DNA of 64,000 nucleotides, taken from positions 4,216,001 to 4,280,000 of the forward strand of contig NZ_PGER01000001.1 in the NCBI RefSeq assembly GCF_002797935.1, read 5' to 3'. A model generated the notes under the pieces. That model was not told the DNA's origin and made no database searches. It saw only the letters and a program-made list of their open reading frames with translations. The stretch is from Flavobacterium sp. 1. GTDB taxonomy: Bacteria > Bacteroidota > Bacteroidia > Flavobacteriales > Flavobacteriaceae. A program made the translations under genes and the position numbers. This document shows positions 36,697-45,628 of the stretch, piece by piece. Within the stretch, counting starts at the first letter, position 1. The number at the start of each line of letters is the position of its first letter.

Positions 36697-37710
36697 TTAA
36701 AGTTCAATTGCCTTTAAATTCATACTATTGATTTTCCTCAAAAAAACTTGCTTACACTCCATCAATTCTTGATCAAACATAACAATATTTTTTCCAGTTG
36801 GATGTAAAGAACTACTAAAACGAATTCCACTAGCCCCAGTGAAAATCCTAATAAATTCACAAATGAATTGAGTAGGTATATACTCAATTTCACTGTCATA
36901 TCTTCTCATAGGTTTTGATAAATCTCTACTGATCTTATCTCTTAGTAGTTTTGATTTTATGGTTTGGTTTACATTTGTTGGCTGAAATAATGAAGTGTCT
37001 TCTGTAAAATCAACAATTTTTACTGAACTGAGTTCTTTTTTTAGTTGGAATAAACCAATACTCAATTCGTCTAAATATGATGCTCTAACTTCATATAATA
37101 CTGTTTCAGGATTATCACTTAAATATAAATAAGGAATGCCAAGTGGATTAGCTCTTCCACCTCCAGCTAAATTAGATAGAGGACACATCATTTCTTCAGC
37201 TTCATAGGCTGCCATATTGCTTTTATGATGAACTCTTGCTCTAAATAATTCATCAGAACTATTAAGTTCAAATTGAGTATTAAAGAAACCATCCCATCCC
37301 AATTCTTCTAAATAACCAATATCAGAGATAAACCTGTTTGACCATTTTAATTTTTCTTTGAACTTTTCCCAATAAGAAAAATTTTCAATTATATCTTCTG
37401 TGTAATTTACTAAATCTTCTGAATTTTGAATACCTGTTGTAATTCTAGGTAATACTTCATTAAGAATTATAGATGCAACATTATGAGTTGAAAAAAAACT
37501 CCAATTACTTTGAATTTTTGACTTTAAAGGTTCTCCATCAGCGGAAGGTTTATAATTATCTATAAGCTCTTGAAAAAAATCAAGCAACTCTTCAATTGCT
37601 AATAAAGGAATGTTTTTAGAATTACAAACTTTACACAATCCTAAATTCGTAGATGAAGAAATATAACCTTTCAGTTCCTTATCAGCAAAACAATTTGGAC
37701 AAACTTCCAT
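36697..37710 (-). CDS. RES-domain protein with zinc-ribbon/HEPN-like N-terminus
   Basis: A 337-residue protein in two parts. The N-terminus has two CxxC pairs (CPNCF and CKVCN), a probable zinc ribbon, then a helical region (about 40-150) resembling the HEPN/RES N-terminal domain. The C-terminus is a RES domain with the Arg in ELFRARVH, a second Arg in GGGRANPLG, the Glu in VLYEVRAS and the Ser in GIRFSSSLHP. RES toxins such as Res and MbcT degrade NAD+. It is the last gene of a three-gene operon, 5 bp after the sce7725-type gene. NAD-degrading activity is inferred. Confidence 0.75.
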   Translation of the reverse strand: MEVCPNCFADKELKGYISSSTNLGLCKVCNSKNIPLLAIEELLDFFQELIDNYKPSADGEPLKSKIQSNWSFFSTHNVASIILNEVLPRITTGIQNSEDLVNYTEDIIENFSYWEKFKEKLKWSNRFISDIGYLEELGWDGFFNTQFELNSSDELFRARVHHKSNMAAYEAEEMMCPLSNLAGGGRANPLGIPYLYLSDNPETVLYEVRASYLDELSIGLFQLKKELSSVKIVDFTEDTSLFQPTNVNQTIKSKLLRDKISRDLSKPMRRYDSEIEYIPTQFICEFIRIFTGASGIRFSSSLHPTGKNIVMFDQELMECKQVFLRKINSMNLKAIEL

Positions 37711-37715
37711 ATTAA

Positions 37716-38651
37716 CTACCTATTTCTTAAATAATGGGACACTATCAATAAATGATTTTTTATTGATATTTTTTTTACAGTTCCTAACCCAGGATAGTGT
37801 TGCTCATCAAAATAATTTTCTAATTCTTGGATAGCAGAATTTGTAAGATGATTTAATCTACAATACTCTACTGCTTTTTGAGCTGCTTCTGCAAATTTTC
37901 CCTGGATATTAGCAATAGAATCATTGCTTTCGGAAGTAAAATGCCTAATCATTATTTGACTTTGTCCATTTATGTATGTTAAATGAATAACAACTGCTCT
38001 AGGTGTACTACCTCCATCAATAAACTCACTTGGCAATACTGTGTAATCTGAAAAACCATTGTAATGATCTTCAGCATAGTAAATATGTTCTTCTGAAAAT
38101 CGATGTTCTTCAATACTTAAAAAATCGCTATTACGTGCTTGCTTTTCAAATAAATCATCTAATCTTACGTAAGTTTTTCCAAGTCCTTGTACAAATCTAT
38201 GTAAAGCTCTATTTCTTGATGGATCTTCAATATTTATGACGGTTACTTGTTCTAATCGAGCTAAAACTTTAAAATCTTCATCGTTTTCACGAATATCATT
38301 TTTACAAATCAACATACATTGATTTAACCCATAATGATTTATACTTTGTGTAATATACTCGCTGTTATTCCTATAATGAAAAGCAGGCAAAACTATTTCA
38401 TTATCTAGTCCATTTAAATAATCTAAATAATGATTATTATCCCCAATCAATTCACCAGATGCTGGATTTACTATAAGATATATATTTTGTTTATGCTCTT
38501 CAAAAACTTTATAAGCTAGATTTAAGTTATTAAATATTAATTTTACAGGTTCAAGGATTGGAACTATACAACCTTGTGTAGCACCTTCACTTGCTAATTC
38601 CCGTAAAGTTATAAGCTCAAACTGCCTTGCTCTTAAAAAGGGATAATACAT
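37716..38651 (-). CDS. sce7725-family protein (T4 beta-protein-like)
   Basis: A 311-residue soluble protein of the family named after Sorangium sce7725. The opening YYPFLRARQFELITLREL resembles that of the phage T4 beta-protein family. It probably has a TIM-barrel-like alternation of strands and helices (IVPILEPVK, IYLIVNPASG, NQCMLICKND, VTVINIEDPS). No catalytic residues are assigned. It begins 3 bp after the sce7726-type gene and ends 5 bp before the RES-type gene, so the three are certainly co-transcribed. Confidence 0.75.
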   Translation of the reverse strand: MYYPFLRARQFELITLRELASEGATQGCIVPILEPVKLIFNNLNLAYKVFEEHKQNIYLIVNPASGELIGDNNHYLDYLNGLDNEIVLPAFHYRNNSEYITQSINHYGLNQCMLICKNDIRENDEDFKVLARLEQVTVINIEDPSRNRALHRFVQGLGKTYVRLDDLFEKQARNSDFLSIEEHRFSEEHIYYAEDHYNGFSDYTVLPSEFIDGGSTPRAVVIHLTYINGQSQIMIRHFTSESNDSIANIQGKFAEAAQKAVEYCRLNHLTNSAIQELENYFDEQHYPGLGTVKKISIKNHLLIVSHYLRNR

Positions 38652-38654
38652 AGT

Positions 38655-39527
38655 CTAATTTTTTATTGGTGATTTTAGATTCTTTATCATAATTTCCCTG
38701 TCTTTCTTATTTAACTTAAGTGCTAGGCTTATTTGATTAAATTCTTTATAATAACGGCTGGATAGAACATTTTCCAAATACCTGCTTTTCATTTTTTCAA
38801 TGAATTTTTTATTTAATTCATTATTTGGAATTTTCTTTATAAGCTCATTACAAATATTATACTGATTAAAACTAGTCATAATAGGTAATTCTCCATAAAT
38901 AGATTTTACAATCGATTTATATTCATTTGTATGAAGAACTTTCATTATCGTTTCAGAATCAACTTCTTCATTTGTAATTGCATCTCTTTGAAGAGTGAAT
39001 CTTTCAGCTTTTTCATTGTTATTAAAAGATATCAATCCAATACTTTTATCAAATTTTGAATAAACCGATAATTTACTTTCTGGAACAATTAAAAAAGTTT
39101 GATTGAATGCTTTACTGTAATTTTCGATTTGTAAATTTAATCGTTTGGCAGAATCAAATTCTGTTTTAATTTCAAATACTTTTGATTTACCATTAAACAT
39201 AACTAAATCAGCAACAGCATTACCAACTCTAAATTCATTAAAAACTTTGGTATTATTATGTCCAATTTCACTTATTAACCAATCATTCAAAAATGAATTT
39301 TTAAAAATATATTCGTTTTGGTAATTTTTTTCAAGGATTTGATAAACATATTTAAGATAATCTAAATAAGTAGCATTCGTTGAATTTTGCCATTTTACAT
39401 CATAGCGCTCAATTTTATAATCAATTAAATCAAAGTTAGATTTCATCCAAAGTTCAGCAACACTTCTAGAAAATAAAGAAGAATAATCTCTTAATTGGTT
39501 TTGATTATATATGCTTTTATTAGACAT
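38655..39527 (-). CDS. sce7726-family protein with PD-(D/E)XK nuclease-like motif
   Basis: A 290-residue protein, first gene of the three-gene operon. The middle (about residues 95-125) contains EFRVGNAVADLVMFNG followed by KVFEIKTEFDS: an acidic residue, Asp, then E-x-K, the layout of PD-(D/E)XK nucleases. The family name sce7726 is recalled from annotations where it travels with sce7725. A minus TACCTTTG box (39543-39550) lies 16 bp before the ATG. Codon use is clearly more AT-rich than in neighbouring mfd. Confidence 0.75.
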   Translation of the reverse strand: MSNKSIYNQNQLRDYSSLFSRSVAELWMKSNFDLIDYKIERYDVKWQNSTNATYLDYLKYVYQILEKNYQNEYIFKNSFLNDWLISEIGHNNTKVFNEFRVGNAVADLVMFNGKSKVFEIKTEFDSAKRLNLQIENYSKAFNQTFLIVPESKLSVYSKFDKSIGLISFNNNEKAERFTLQRDAITNEEVDSETIMKVLHTNEYKSIVKSIYGELPIMTSFNQYNICNELIKKIPNNELNKKFIEKMKSRYLENVLSSRYYKEFNQISLALKLNKKDREIMIKNLKSPIKN

Positions 39528-39542
39528 TCCTGTTTTTTTTTA

Positions 39543-39550
39543 CAAAGGTA
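39543..39550 (-). promoter_or_regulatory. -7 box of the sce7726-sce7725-RES operon
   Basis: CAAAGGTA on plus reads TACCTTTG on minus, an exact match to TAnnTTTG, ideally placed upstream of the first gene of the operon. The -33 element is not clear. Confidence 0.5.
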
Positions 39551-39652
39551 TATTGTTTTATCTCAATCCCAATATTACAATTGACTCATATTAAAGATAA
39601 AGCCAATTTATAAAATAAATTTTACAAACTCTCAAAAAGTAGAATTAAAATC

Positions 39653-42600
39653 CTACTCCCCACCCAACATCTCCATCAATTCCAATGCTCTCCTTGTGGA
39701 TTTCACATTATCAAAAGTCAGCAACAGTCGCAACCCAGCTGGCGTTTGTTTTTCTTTCATTACGCAGATACTGCTATTTTTTTGCACAAACTGAATCACC
39801 TTATGGAAACGCACCGAATGATAATAATCAGATTGCTGGTCGGAAACAAAATAGCCAATCATCTTGCCTTTTTTCATCACCAGTTTTTCGATTCCCACTC
39901 TAGTTGCAATCCATTTGATGCGAATGCTGTTCATTAAAGCAAGCGCTCTTGGAGGCATTGGGCCAAAACGGTCAATTAATTTGTTTTGGAAAACAACCAG
40001 TTCTTCTTCGTTTTTCACATCGGCCAATTCGTTGTACAAACTCAATCGCTCCGTGACATTATTAATATATTCATCTGAAAACAACAGCTCAAAATCAGTG
40101 TCGATCTGCAGGTCTTTTACATATTCCTTGGTTTCTATATTGTTTTCTTCGGGGTATAAATCCTTGAATTCGTTTTCCTTCAATTCCTCTATGGCTTCGT
40201 TCATGATTTTTTGGTAGGTATCAAAACCAATGTCGTTGATGAAACCGCTTTGCTCTCCTCCCAATAGATCTCCTGCACCACGAATCTCAAGATCTTTCAT
40301 GGCGATGTTCAAACCGCTTCCCAATTCGCTGAACTGTTCCAAAGCCTGAATTCGTTTCCTCGCATCTTCGGTCATGTGAGAATACGGTGGACAGATGAAA
40401 TAACAAAATGCTTTCTTATTGCTTCGACCTACTCGACCCCGCATTTGATGTAAATCAGACAAGCCGAAATTGTTGGCATTATTAATGAAAATGGTATTCG
40501 CATTCGGAACGTCTAATCCGCTTTCAATAATAGTCGTTGCAACTAGAACATCGAATTCACCGTTCATAAAAGCAAGCATCAGTTCTTCGAGTTTTGCACC
40601 TTCCATTTGACCGTGACCAATTCCCACTCGGGCATTTGGTACTAATCGCTGAATCATTCCTGCAAATTCCTTGATATTTTCGATTCGGTTATTGATAAAG
40701 AAAACCTGTCCGTTACGCTGAATCTCATACGAAATCGCATCCCGAATTAACTCTTCATTAAAACTCACTACATTCGTTTCTATAGGATATCTGTTTGGTG
40801 GAGGTGTCGTAATTACTGATAAATCCCGTGCTGCCATTAATGAAAACTGCAACGTTCGTGGTATAGGAGTTGCCGTCAATGTCAGTGTATCGACATTGGC
40901 AGCAATTGTCTTAAGTTTGTCTTTTACGTTAACACCAAATTTCTGTTCCTCATCTACAATCAATAATCCCAAATCTTTGAAAACCACATTTTTGTTGACC
41001 AATTGGTGAGTTCCAATGACAATATCGAGTTTGCCTTCGGCCAATTGTTTTAACGTTTCCGCTTTTTGTTTGGCAGTTCTAAAACGGTTCAGATAACCGA
41101 TAGAAACCGGCATATCTTTTAATCTTTCACTAAAAGTACGGTAATGCTGGTACGCCAAAATTGTCGTTGGAACTAGAATTGCAACTTGTTTTGAATTATC
41201 AACAGCCTTGAAAGCGGCACGAATGGCTACTTCGGTTTTACCAAAACCAACATCTCCGCAAACCAAACGATCCATAGGACGCTCGCTTTCCATATCGGCT
41301 TTGACTTCCTGCGTAGATTTGATTTGGTCGGGTGTGTCTTCATAGATAAACGAACTTTCCAACTCGTTCTGCAGATAACTGTCCGGTGCAAATTGAAATC
41401 CTTTTTCCAATCGGCGTTTGGCATACAGCTGAATCAGATTGAATGCAATATGCTTGACTCTTGCTTTGGTCTTTTGTTTTAAAACCTTCCAAGCATTCGA
41501 TCCTAATTTATAAATTTTGGGTGGCGTTCCGTCTTTTCCGTTGTATTTCGAAATCTTGTGCAGCGAGTGAATGCTCACATACACGATGTCGTTATCGGCA
41601 TAAACTAATTTAATTGCTTCCTGCGTTTTACCTTCGACCTGTATTTTTTGGAGTCCGCCAAACTTCCCGATTCCGTGGTCGATATGCGTTACATAATCGC
41701 CTACGGATAAAGTTGTGAGTTCTTTTAAGGTTAAATTTTGCTTTTTCGAATAGCCATTTTTGATGCTGAATTTATGATAGCGCTCAAAAATTTGATGGTC
41801 GGTATAACAGCAAATTTGGTTTTCCTGATCGATGAAACCTTGGTATAAAGGCAAAACAATCGTCTTGTACTGCTTGCGGATATTCTCGGAATTGGCTTCA
41901 TCCAACGATTCGAATATATCGTGAAAACGTTTCGTCTGCGCTTCATTTGAACAGAACAGATAATTTTGATACCCGTTAAAATGGTTGTCACTCAAATTAT
42001 TCAGCAGCAAATCAAACTGTTTATTGAACGACGGCTGTGGCTGAATATGAAATTCAAATTTCTTGGTAATTTTAAAAACCGGTTTCGAATTAAATTCCAC
42101 CACCGAAAAATCCAACGCTCTTTTCACAAATGACTTTTGGTTCAGGAACAATTGTTCTGGAGTGGCGTGTTTGATATCTTTGGATAATTTTTCAAAAGCT
42201 TCTTCGGCTCTGGCAAATTGTTTATCCAATTCGTATAAAAGATTCTCTGTATTTTGAAAAAACAGAACCGTTCTTTCGGCTATATAATCCAGAAAACTTT
42301 CCCGGTTTTCCTGAAAAACTTTATTCTCGACATTCGGAATAATGGTGATTTTTTTCTGCTTTTCTAATGACAGCTGCGTGCCAACATCAAAACTACGGAT
42401 GCTTTCGACTTCATTGCCAAAAAATTCTATTCGGTACGGATTATCATTCGAAAACGAAAACACATCTACAATTCCACCGCGAACGGAAAACTCTCCGGGT
42501 TCTGTAATAAAATCAACTCTTTTGAATTCATATTCAAATAAAACTTCGTTCAGGAAATCAATCGAAATTTTATCGCCAACAGTAACTTTCAAAGTGTTTT

Positions 42601-43024
42601 TATCCAAATTTTGTCTCGTAACAACTTTTTCAAAAAGTGCTTCTGGATACGTTACAATTACGGCTGGTTTTTTACGGGAATTAATTCTATTGAGTACTTC
42701 GGAACGAAGCAGCACATTGGCATTATCGGTTTCCTCAATTTGGTAAGGACGGCGGAAAGAACCCGGATAAAACAAAACATCCTGTTCGCCTATCATCTGT
42801 TCCAAATCGTTCAAATAATACGCCGCTTCTTCCTTATTGTTCAAAACGACCAAAAACGGAAGTTCCGATTTCTTGAAAACTGACTGAATCACAAAGGAAG
42901 TCGCCGATCCCAGCAAACCGTCCAATTGCATTTTTACCTGATTATTTTCCAGTAAACAGGCTACAATCTGAGCTGTTTTGGGAGAAGAATCATAAACTGA
43001 ATATATAGAAGTGGCTTTACTCAA
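39653..43024 (-). CDS. mfd: Transcription-repair coupling factor
   Basis: Removes RNA polymerase stalled at DNA lesions and recruits UvrA. The 1123-residue protein has an N-terminal UvrB-like region, the RNA-polymerase-interacting CarD-like domain (LSVGDYVTHIDHGIGKFGGL), and a RecG-like translocase with Walker A GDVGFGKTEVAIRA, DEEQKFGV, TATPIPRTL, and the motif V/VI region ESGLDVPNANTI and QMRGRVGRS. The C-terminal TRCF domain completes it. The start overlaps the upstream lipoprotein gene by 4 bp. Confidence 0.96.
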   Translation of the reverse strand: MSKATSIYSVYDSSPKTAQIVACLLENNQVKMQLDGLLGSATSFVIQSVFKKSELPFLVVLNNKEEAAYYLNDLEQMIGEQDVLFYPGSFRRPYQIEETDNANVLLRSEVLNRINSRKKPAVIVTYPEALFEKVVTRQNLDKNTLKVTVGDKISIDFLNEVLFEYEFKRVDFITEPGEFSVRGGIVDVFSFSNDNPYRIEFFGNEVESIRSFDVGTQLSLEKQKKITIIPNVENKVFQENRESFLDYIAERTVLFFQNTENLLYELDKQFARAEEAFEKLSKDIKHATPEQLFLNQKSFVKRALDFSVVEFNSKPVFKITKKFEFHIQPQPSFNKQFDLLLNNLSDNHFNGYQNYLFCSNEAQTKRFHDIFESLDEANSENIRKQYKTIVLPLYQGFIDQENQICCYTDHQIFERYHKFSIKNGYSKKQNLTLKELTTLSVGDYVTHIDHGIGKFGGLQKIQVEGKTQEAIKLVYADNDIVYVSIHSLHKISKYNGKDGTPPKIYKLGSNAWKVLKQKTKARVKHIAFNLIQLYAKRRLEKGFQFAPDSYLQNELESSFIYEDTPDQIKSTQEVKADMESERPMDRLVCGDVGFGKTEVAIRAAFKAVDNSKQVAILVPTTILAYQHYRTFSERLKDMPVSIGYLNRFRTAKQKAETLKQLAEGKLDIVIGTHQLVNKNVVFKDLGLLIVDEEQKFGVNVKDKLKTIAANVDTLTLTATPIPRTLQFSLMAARDLSVITTPPPNRYPIETNVVSFNEELIRDAISYEIQRNGQVFFINNRIENIKEFAGMIQRLVPNARVGIGHGQMEGAKLEELMLAFMNGEFDVLVATTIIESGLDVPNANTIFINNANNFGLSDLHQMRGRVGRSNKKAFCYFICPPYSHMTEDARKRIQALEQFSELGSGLNIAMKDLEIRGAGDLLGGEQSGFINDIGFDTYQKIMNEAIEELKENEFKDLYPEENNIETKEYVKDLQIDTDFELLFSDEYINNVTERLSLYNELADVKNEEELVVFQNKLIDRFGPMPPRALALMNSIRIKWIATRVGIEKLVMKKGKMIGYFVSDQQSDYYHSVRFHKVIQFVQKNSSICVMKEKQTPAGLRLLLTFDNVKSTRRALELMEMLGGE

Positions 43025-43665
43025 GGTCGTGTTCCGTTTGGATTTTTTTGATTCATTAAACTCCTTGGATTAACTGGAATCATTGGGGCTCCTTCAGAAG
43101 GAATTGCTCTTGTGGTATCCATAATCATCTGCAGCAATTCAGATTCTCCTGCCTCCATTGGTATCTTGCTTTTTTCTACAATTTTATCCATTTGCCTTTG
43201 TAAAGAAACCAGCTCAAGATTAATCTCTGCAACAAATTTTACTACTTTTTTTTCCGAAATATCAGTCAGGTTTATATACAAATCCAACATTCGGACTTGT
43301 GTAATCAAAGTAGCAATTCTGCTTCTTATCTGCGGTGTATCAAATTGGGTAGGAATATTGGAGTTCAAAGCCATTACTTTCGTTGACAGCGTTTTGGATT
43401 TCTTCTGGAAATCACCAATTGTTTTCTTTGGTTTTTTGGCCAATTCATCCATAAACTCACGCCATTGCGGCCATGTTTTTATAGTAGCTTCGGAAGTTTC
43501 ATTGATTGGCGTGTCAAAAAAAATCCACCCTTTTTTTATAGTGGTAAAAATTAATTCTTTCTTTTTTGCATCCTTTAATTGATCAGCAAGACGTTTATCG
43601 CTATTATTATTACACGAAAACTGCATTAAAATCACCAAAAAAAGCAGCGCTAATTTATTGTTCAT
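43021..43665 (-). CDS. Conserved hypothetical lipoprotein upstream of mfd
   Basis: A 214-residue helical lipoprotein with lipobox LMQFSCN at about residue 18. The mature part is Lys/Glu-rich with probable coiled-coil helices and a Pro/Asn-rich tail. Its stop overlaps the mfd start by 4 bp (ATGA type), so translation is coupled. A functional relation to mfd is not obvious. No family is recognised. Confidence 0.75.
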   Translation of the reverse strand: MNNKLALLFLVILMQFSCNNNSDKRLADQLKDAKKKELIFTTIKKGWIFFDTPINETSEATIKTWPQWREFMDELAKKPKKTIGDFQKKSKTLSTKVMALNSNIPTQFDTPQIRSRIATLITQVRMLDLYINLTDISEKKVVKFVAEINLELVSLQRQMDKIVEKSKIPMEAGESELLQMIMDTTRAIPSEGAPMIPVNPRSLMNQKNPNGTRP

Positions 43666-43840
43666 TTTTCAAATTATTTGAACTACAAAGTTACAAAGTA
43701 AATTTACAATACCGAATTTCAGCATCAGAATAACAATCTGATACTAATTACTCTATTTGTCTGAATTTAATCAACCAGAAATGATCAATCTTCGCTATTT
43801 TAAAAATAATTTTGTGATTTTTGTAACTTTATTTGTGAAA

Positions 43841-43870
43841 TTGTTATATTTATCTAAATCGTTACCTTTG
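43841..43870 (+). promoter_or_regulatory. Promoter of the threonine dehydrogenase gene
   Basis: TTG at 43841-43843 and TACCTTTG at 43863-43870 with a 19-bp spacer form a near-ideal Bacteroidota promoter, 19 bp before the ATG at 43890. Confidence 0.65.
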
Positions 43871-43889
43871 TAATTCAAAACCATCTGAT

Positions 43890-44849
43890 ATGAATCCAAA
43901 GATCTTAATAATAGGTGCTTGTGGTCAAATAGGCACCGAATTAACTCATCAGCTCCGCACCATCTATGGAATCGATAATGTAATCGCTTCTGATATTCGA
44001 AAGCTGAATAACGATGTGGTCAATTCTGGTCCATTTGAAGTGATCAATGCCTTAGATTTTAACCAAATTGAACATTTAGTCGAAATCCATCAAATTACCG
44101 ATGTGTACTTGATGGCGGCTTTATTATCGGCAACTGCCGAAAAAAATCCAGCTTTTGCTTGGGATCTGAACATGAATTCATTATTTCACGTTTTGAATTT
44201 GGCGAAAGCAAAAAAAATAAAAAAGATTTTCTGGCCTTCCAGCATTGCCGTTTTTGGACCAACAACGCCTAAGGAAAACACGGCGCAATACACCATCATG
44301 GAACCTTCAACCGTATATGGCATCAGCAAACAGGCCGGTGAAAGATGGTGCGAATATTATCACAATCTTTTTGGAGTCGATGTTCGAAGCATCCGCTATC
44401 CCGGGTTAATCAGCTGGACTACGCTTCCCGGCGGCGGTACTACAGATTATGCCGTAGATATTTATCACAAAGCCCTAAGCGACGGCAAATATGAGTGTTT
44501 TTTAGCTGCAGAAACCAAAATGCCGATGATGTACATGGACGATGCCATTGCAGCCACGATCAGCATTATGAAAGCACCTGTTGAACAAATCAAAATCCGT
44601 TCTTCCTATAATCTGGCCGCAATGAGCTTTACTCCAACCGAAATTGCTGCCGAAATCAAAAAACACATTCCACAGCTCGAAGTAACATACGCACCCGACT
44701 TCCGCCAAAAAATTGCCGACAGCTGGCCTGCAAGTATAGACGATTCCCGAGCCAGAGAAGACTGGGGCTGGAATCACCAATTCGATCTCGAAACGATGAC
44801 CGCCGAAATGCTGAAAAATCTTGCCCCGCAATACGACAAGAAATTATAA
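43890..44849 (+). CDS. L-threonine 3-dehydrogenase, epimerase-type SDR
   Basis: Oxidises L-threonine to 2-amino-3-ketobutyrate. The 319-residue protein is an extended SDR with the NAD loop GACGQIGTEL, catalytic Ser/Thr in FWPSSIAVFG and the YxxxK pair in VYGISKQAGE. The GGGTTDYAVDIYHKAL and MPMMYMDDAI segments match the UDP-galactose-epimerase-like threonine dehydrogenase known from Flavobacterium frigidimaris. A strong promoter lies just upstream, and it is monocistronic. Confidence 0.88.
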   Translation: MNPKILIIGACGQIGTELTHQLRTIYGIDNVIASDIRKLNNDVVNSGPFEVINALDFNQIEHLVEIHQITDVYLMAALLSATAEKNPAFAWDLNMNSLFHVLNLAKAKKIKKIFWPSSIAVFGPTTPKENTAQYTIMEPSTVYGISKQAGERWCEYYHNLFGVDVRSIRYPGLISWTTLPGGGTTDYAVDIYHKALSDGKYECFLAAETKMPMMYMDDAIAATISIMKAPVEQIKIRSSYNLAAMSFTPTEIAAEIKKHIPQLEVTYAPDFRQKIADSWPASIDDSRAREDWGWNHQFDLETMTAEMLKNLAPQYDKKL

Positions 44850-44870
44850 TAACACACCGATAAATATTTT

Positions 44871-45092
44871 TTGGGCGTGCCCTCGTTAAGTAAATGGGCT
44901 TCTTAATAGTACCGTTTATATGCCCATTTTCTTAATGAGGTCGGGCTATTCGCGCTACTTCGGTAGCCAGCTTCTATCCCTCACGCATAATGTCATTAAG
45001 TTAAGGGGAAATGGAAAGAAATTAATACCTAACAGGTTAAAAAAAACCTGTTAGGTATTACAACTCTTAACTTAATGACATTGCCCTCACGC
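44871..45092. repeat. Palindromic intergenic element (GGGCTAT...TATCCCTCACGC), copy 1, interrupted
   Basis: Begins GGGCGTGCC, has a variable 19-bp stem (44881-44899 with 44922-44940), then the constant arm TCGGGCTATTCGCGC, TACTTCGGTAGC and CTTCTATCCCTCACGC. The constant arm recurs in reverse at 53163-53210. This copy is interrupted after CCCTCACGC by a 97-bp palindromic element with duplicated target. It lies in the 779-bp gap between the threonine dehydrogenase and HTH genes, which holds only repeats. Confidence 0.75.
44987..45083. mobile_element. MITE-like palindromic element with 9-bp target duplication
   Basis: A 97-bp insert is flanked by direct repeats CCCTCACGC at 44978-44986 and 45084-45092. 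Its 17-bp terminal inverted repeats (44989-45005, AATGTCATTAAGTTAAG; 45066-45082) are perfect. Inside is a second perfect 15-bp stem (45024-45038 and 45045-45059) with an A6 loop. It has no coding capacity, so movement would need a transposase elsewhere. Confidence 0.75.
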
Positions 45093-45180
45093 GGCATGTG
45101 CATCAAAGACAGTTTGATTTTAACGAAACTGATTTTCTTTTTTATGACTATCCATAACTAATACCAAGCAGATAGAATTA

Positions 45181-45258
45181 GCCACAGATTAAAAAGAGTT
45201 ACACAGATTTTTTTAAAAGAGTGTAATGAAATCTGTGAGAATCTGTGTAATCAGTGGC
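45181..45258. repeat. Folded GCCACAGATT...AATCAGTGGC repeat
   Basis: Outer arms GCCACAGATTA (45181-45191) and TAATCAGTGGC (45248-45258) pair with one mismatch, and inner arms ACACAGATT (45201-45209) and AATCTGTGT (45240-45248) pair perfectly. Similar words occur at 20447-20485. Confidence 0.55.
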
Positions 45259-45376
45259 AAAAAAAACATACACGGTACTCTTTGCGGACATTCATCTTCT
45301 TTTTTACACAAAATTTCAACCTAAAATATCATTCTTAGAAAGGTAATCTCCACAAAAAGCCTTTTATTGGTCTTAA

Positions 45377-45570
45377 AGACTAATGCTATTGGTTCTTCAA
45401 ACCAATAATGCAGGTACTATAAACCAATACTATTGGTATTTCGAACCAATAATACAGGTACTAAAAACCAATATTATTGGTATTTAAAACCAATAACACA
45501 GGTATTAAAAACCAATACTAGTGGTACTTCAAACCAATAATAGAGGTATTAAACACTAATACTATGAATG
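45377..45570. repeat. 44-bp tandem repeat array upstream of the HTH gene
   Basis: Four units of exactly 44 bp start at 45377, 45421, 45465 and 45509, plus a partial fifth at 45553. Each unit reads AAACCAATACTATTGGTA, a short spacer, AACCAATAA and then CAGGTATTAA, giving inverted and direct copies of ACCAAT/ATTGGT in every unit. The exact period corresponds to about four helical turns. It ends 59 bp before the HTH gene, so an operator array is likely. Confidence 0.8.
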
Positions 45571-45628
45571 TTTTTGTACCATTTATTAGCAATAAATAAT
45601 TATATTTATAAAATAATACACATAAAAC

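Noticed and set aside
42342..42746. 134-codon plus-strand open frame inside mfd
   Set aside because: It is a shadow of the mfd coding frame. The minus-strand frame has clear family motifs throughout.
43112..43582. 156-codon plus-strand open frame opposite the lipoprotein gene
   Set aside because: The minus-strand frame has a lipobox and is translationally coupled to mfd. The plus frame shows no family pattern.
45377..45570. Possible CRISPR array
   Set aside because: The 44-bp period is made of whole similar units. There are no unique spacers between constant repeats and no cas genes nearby.
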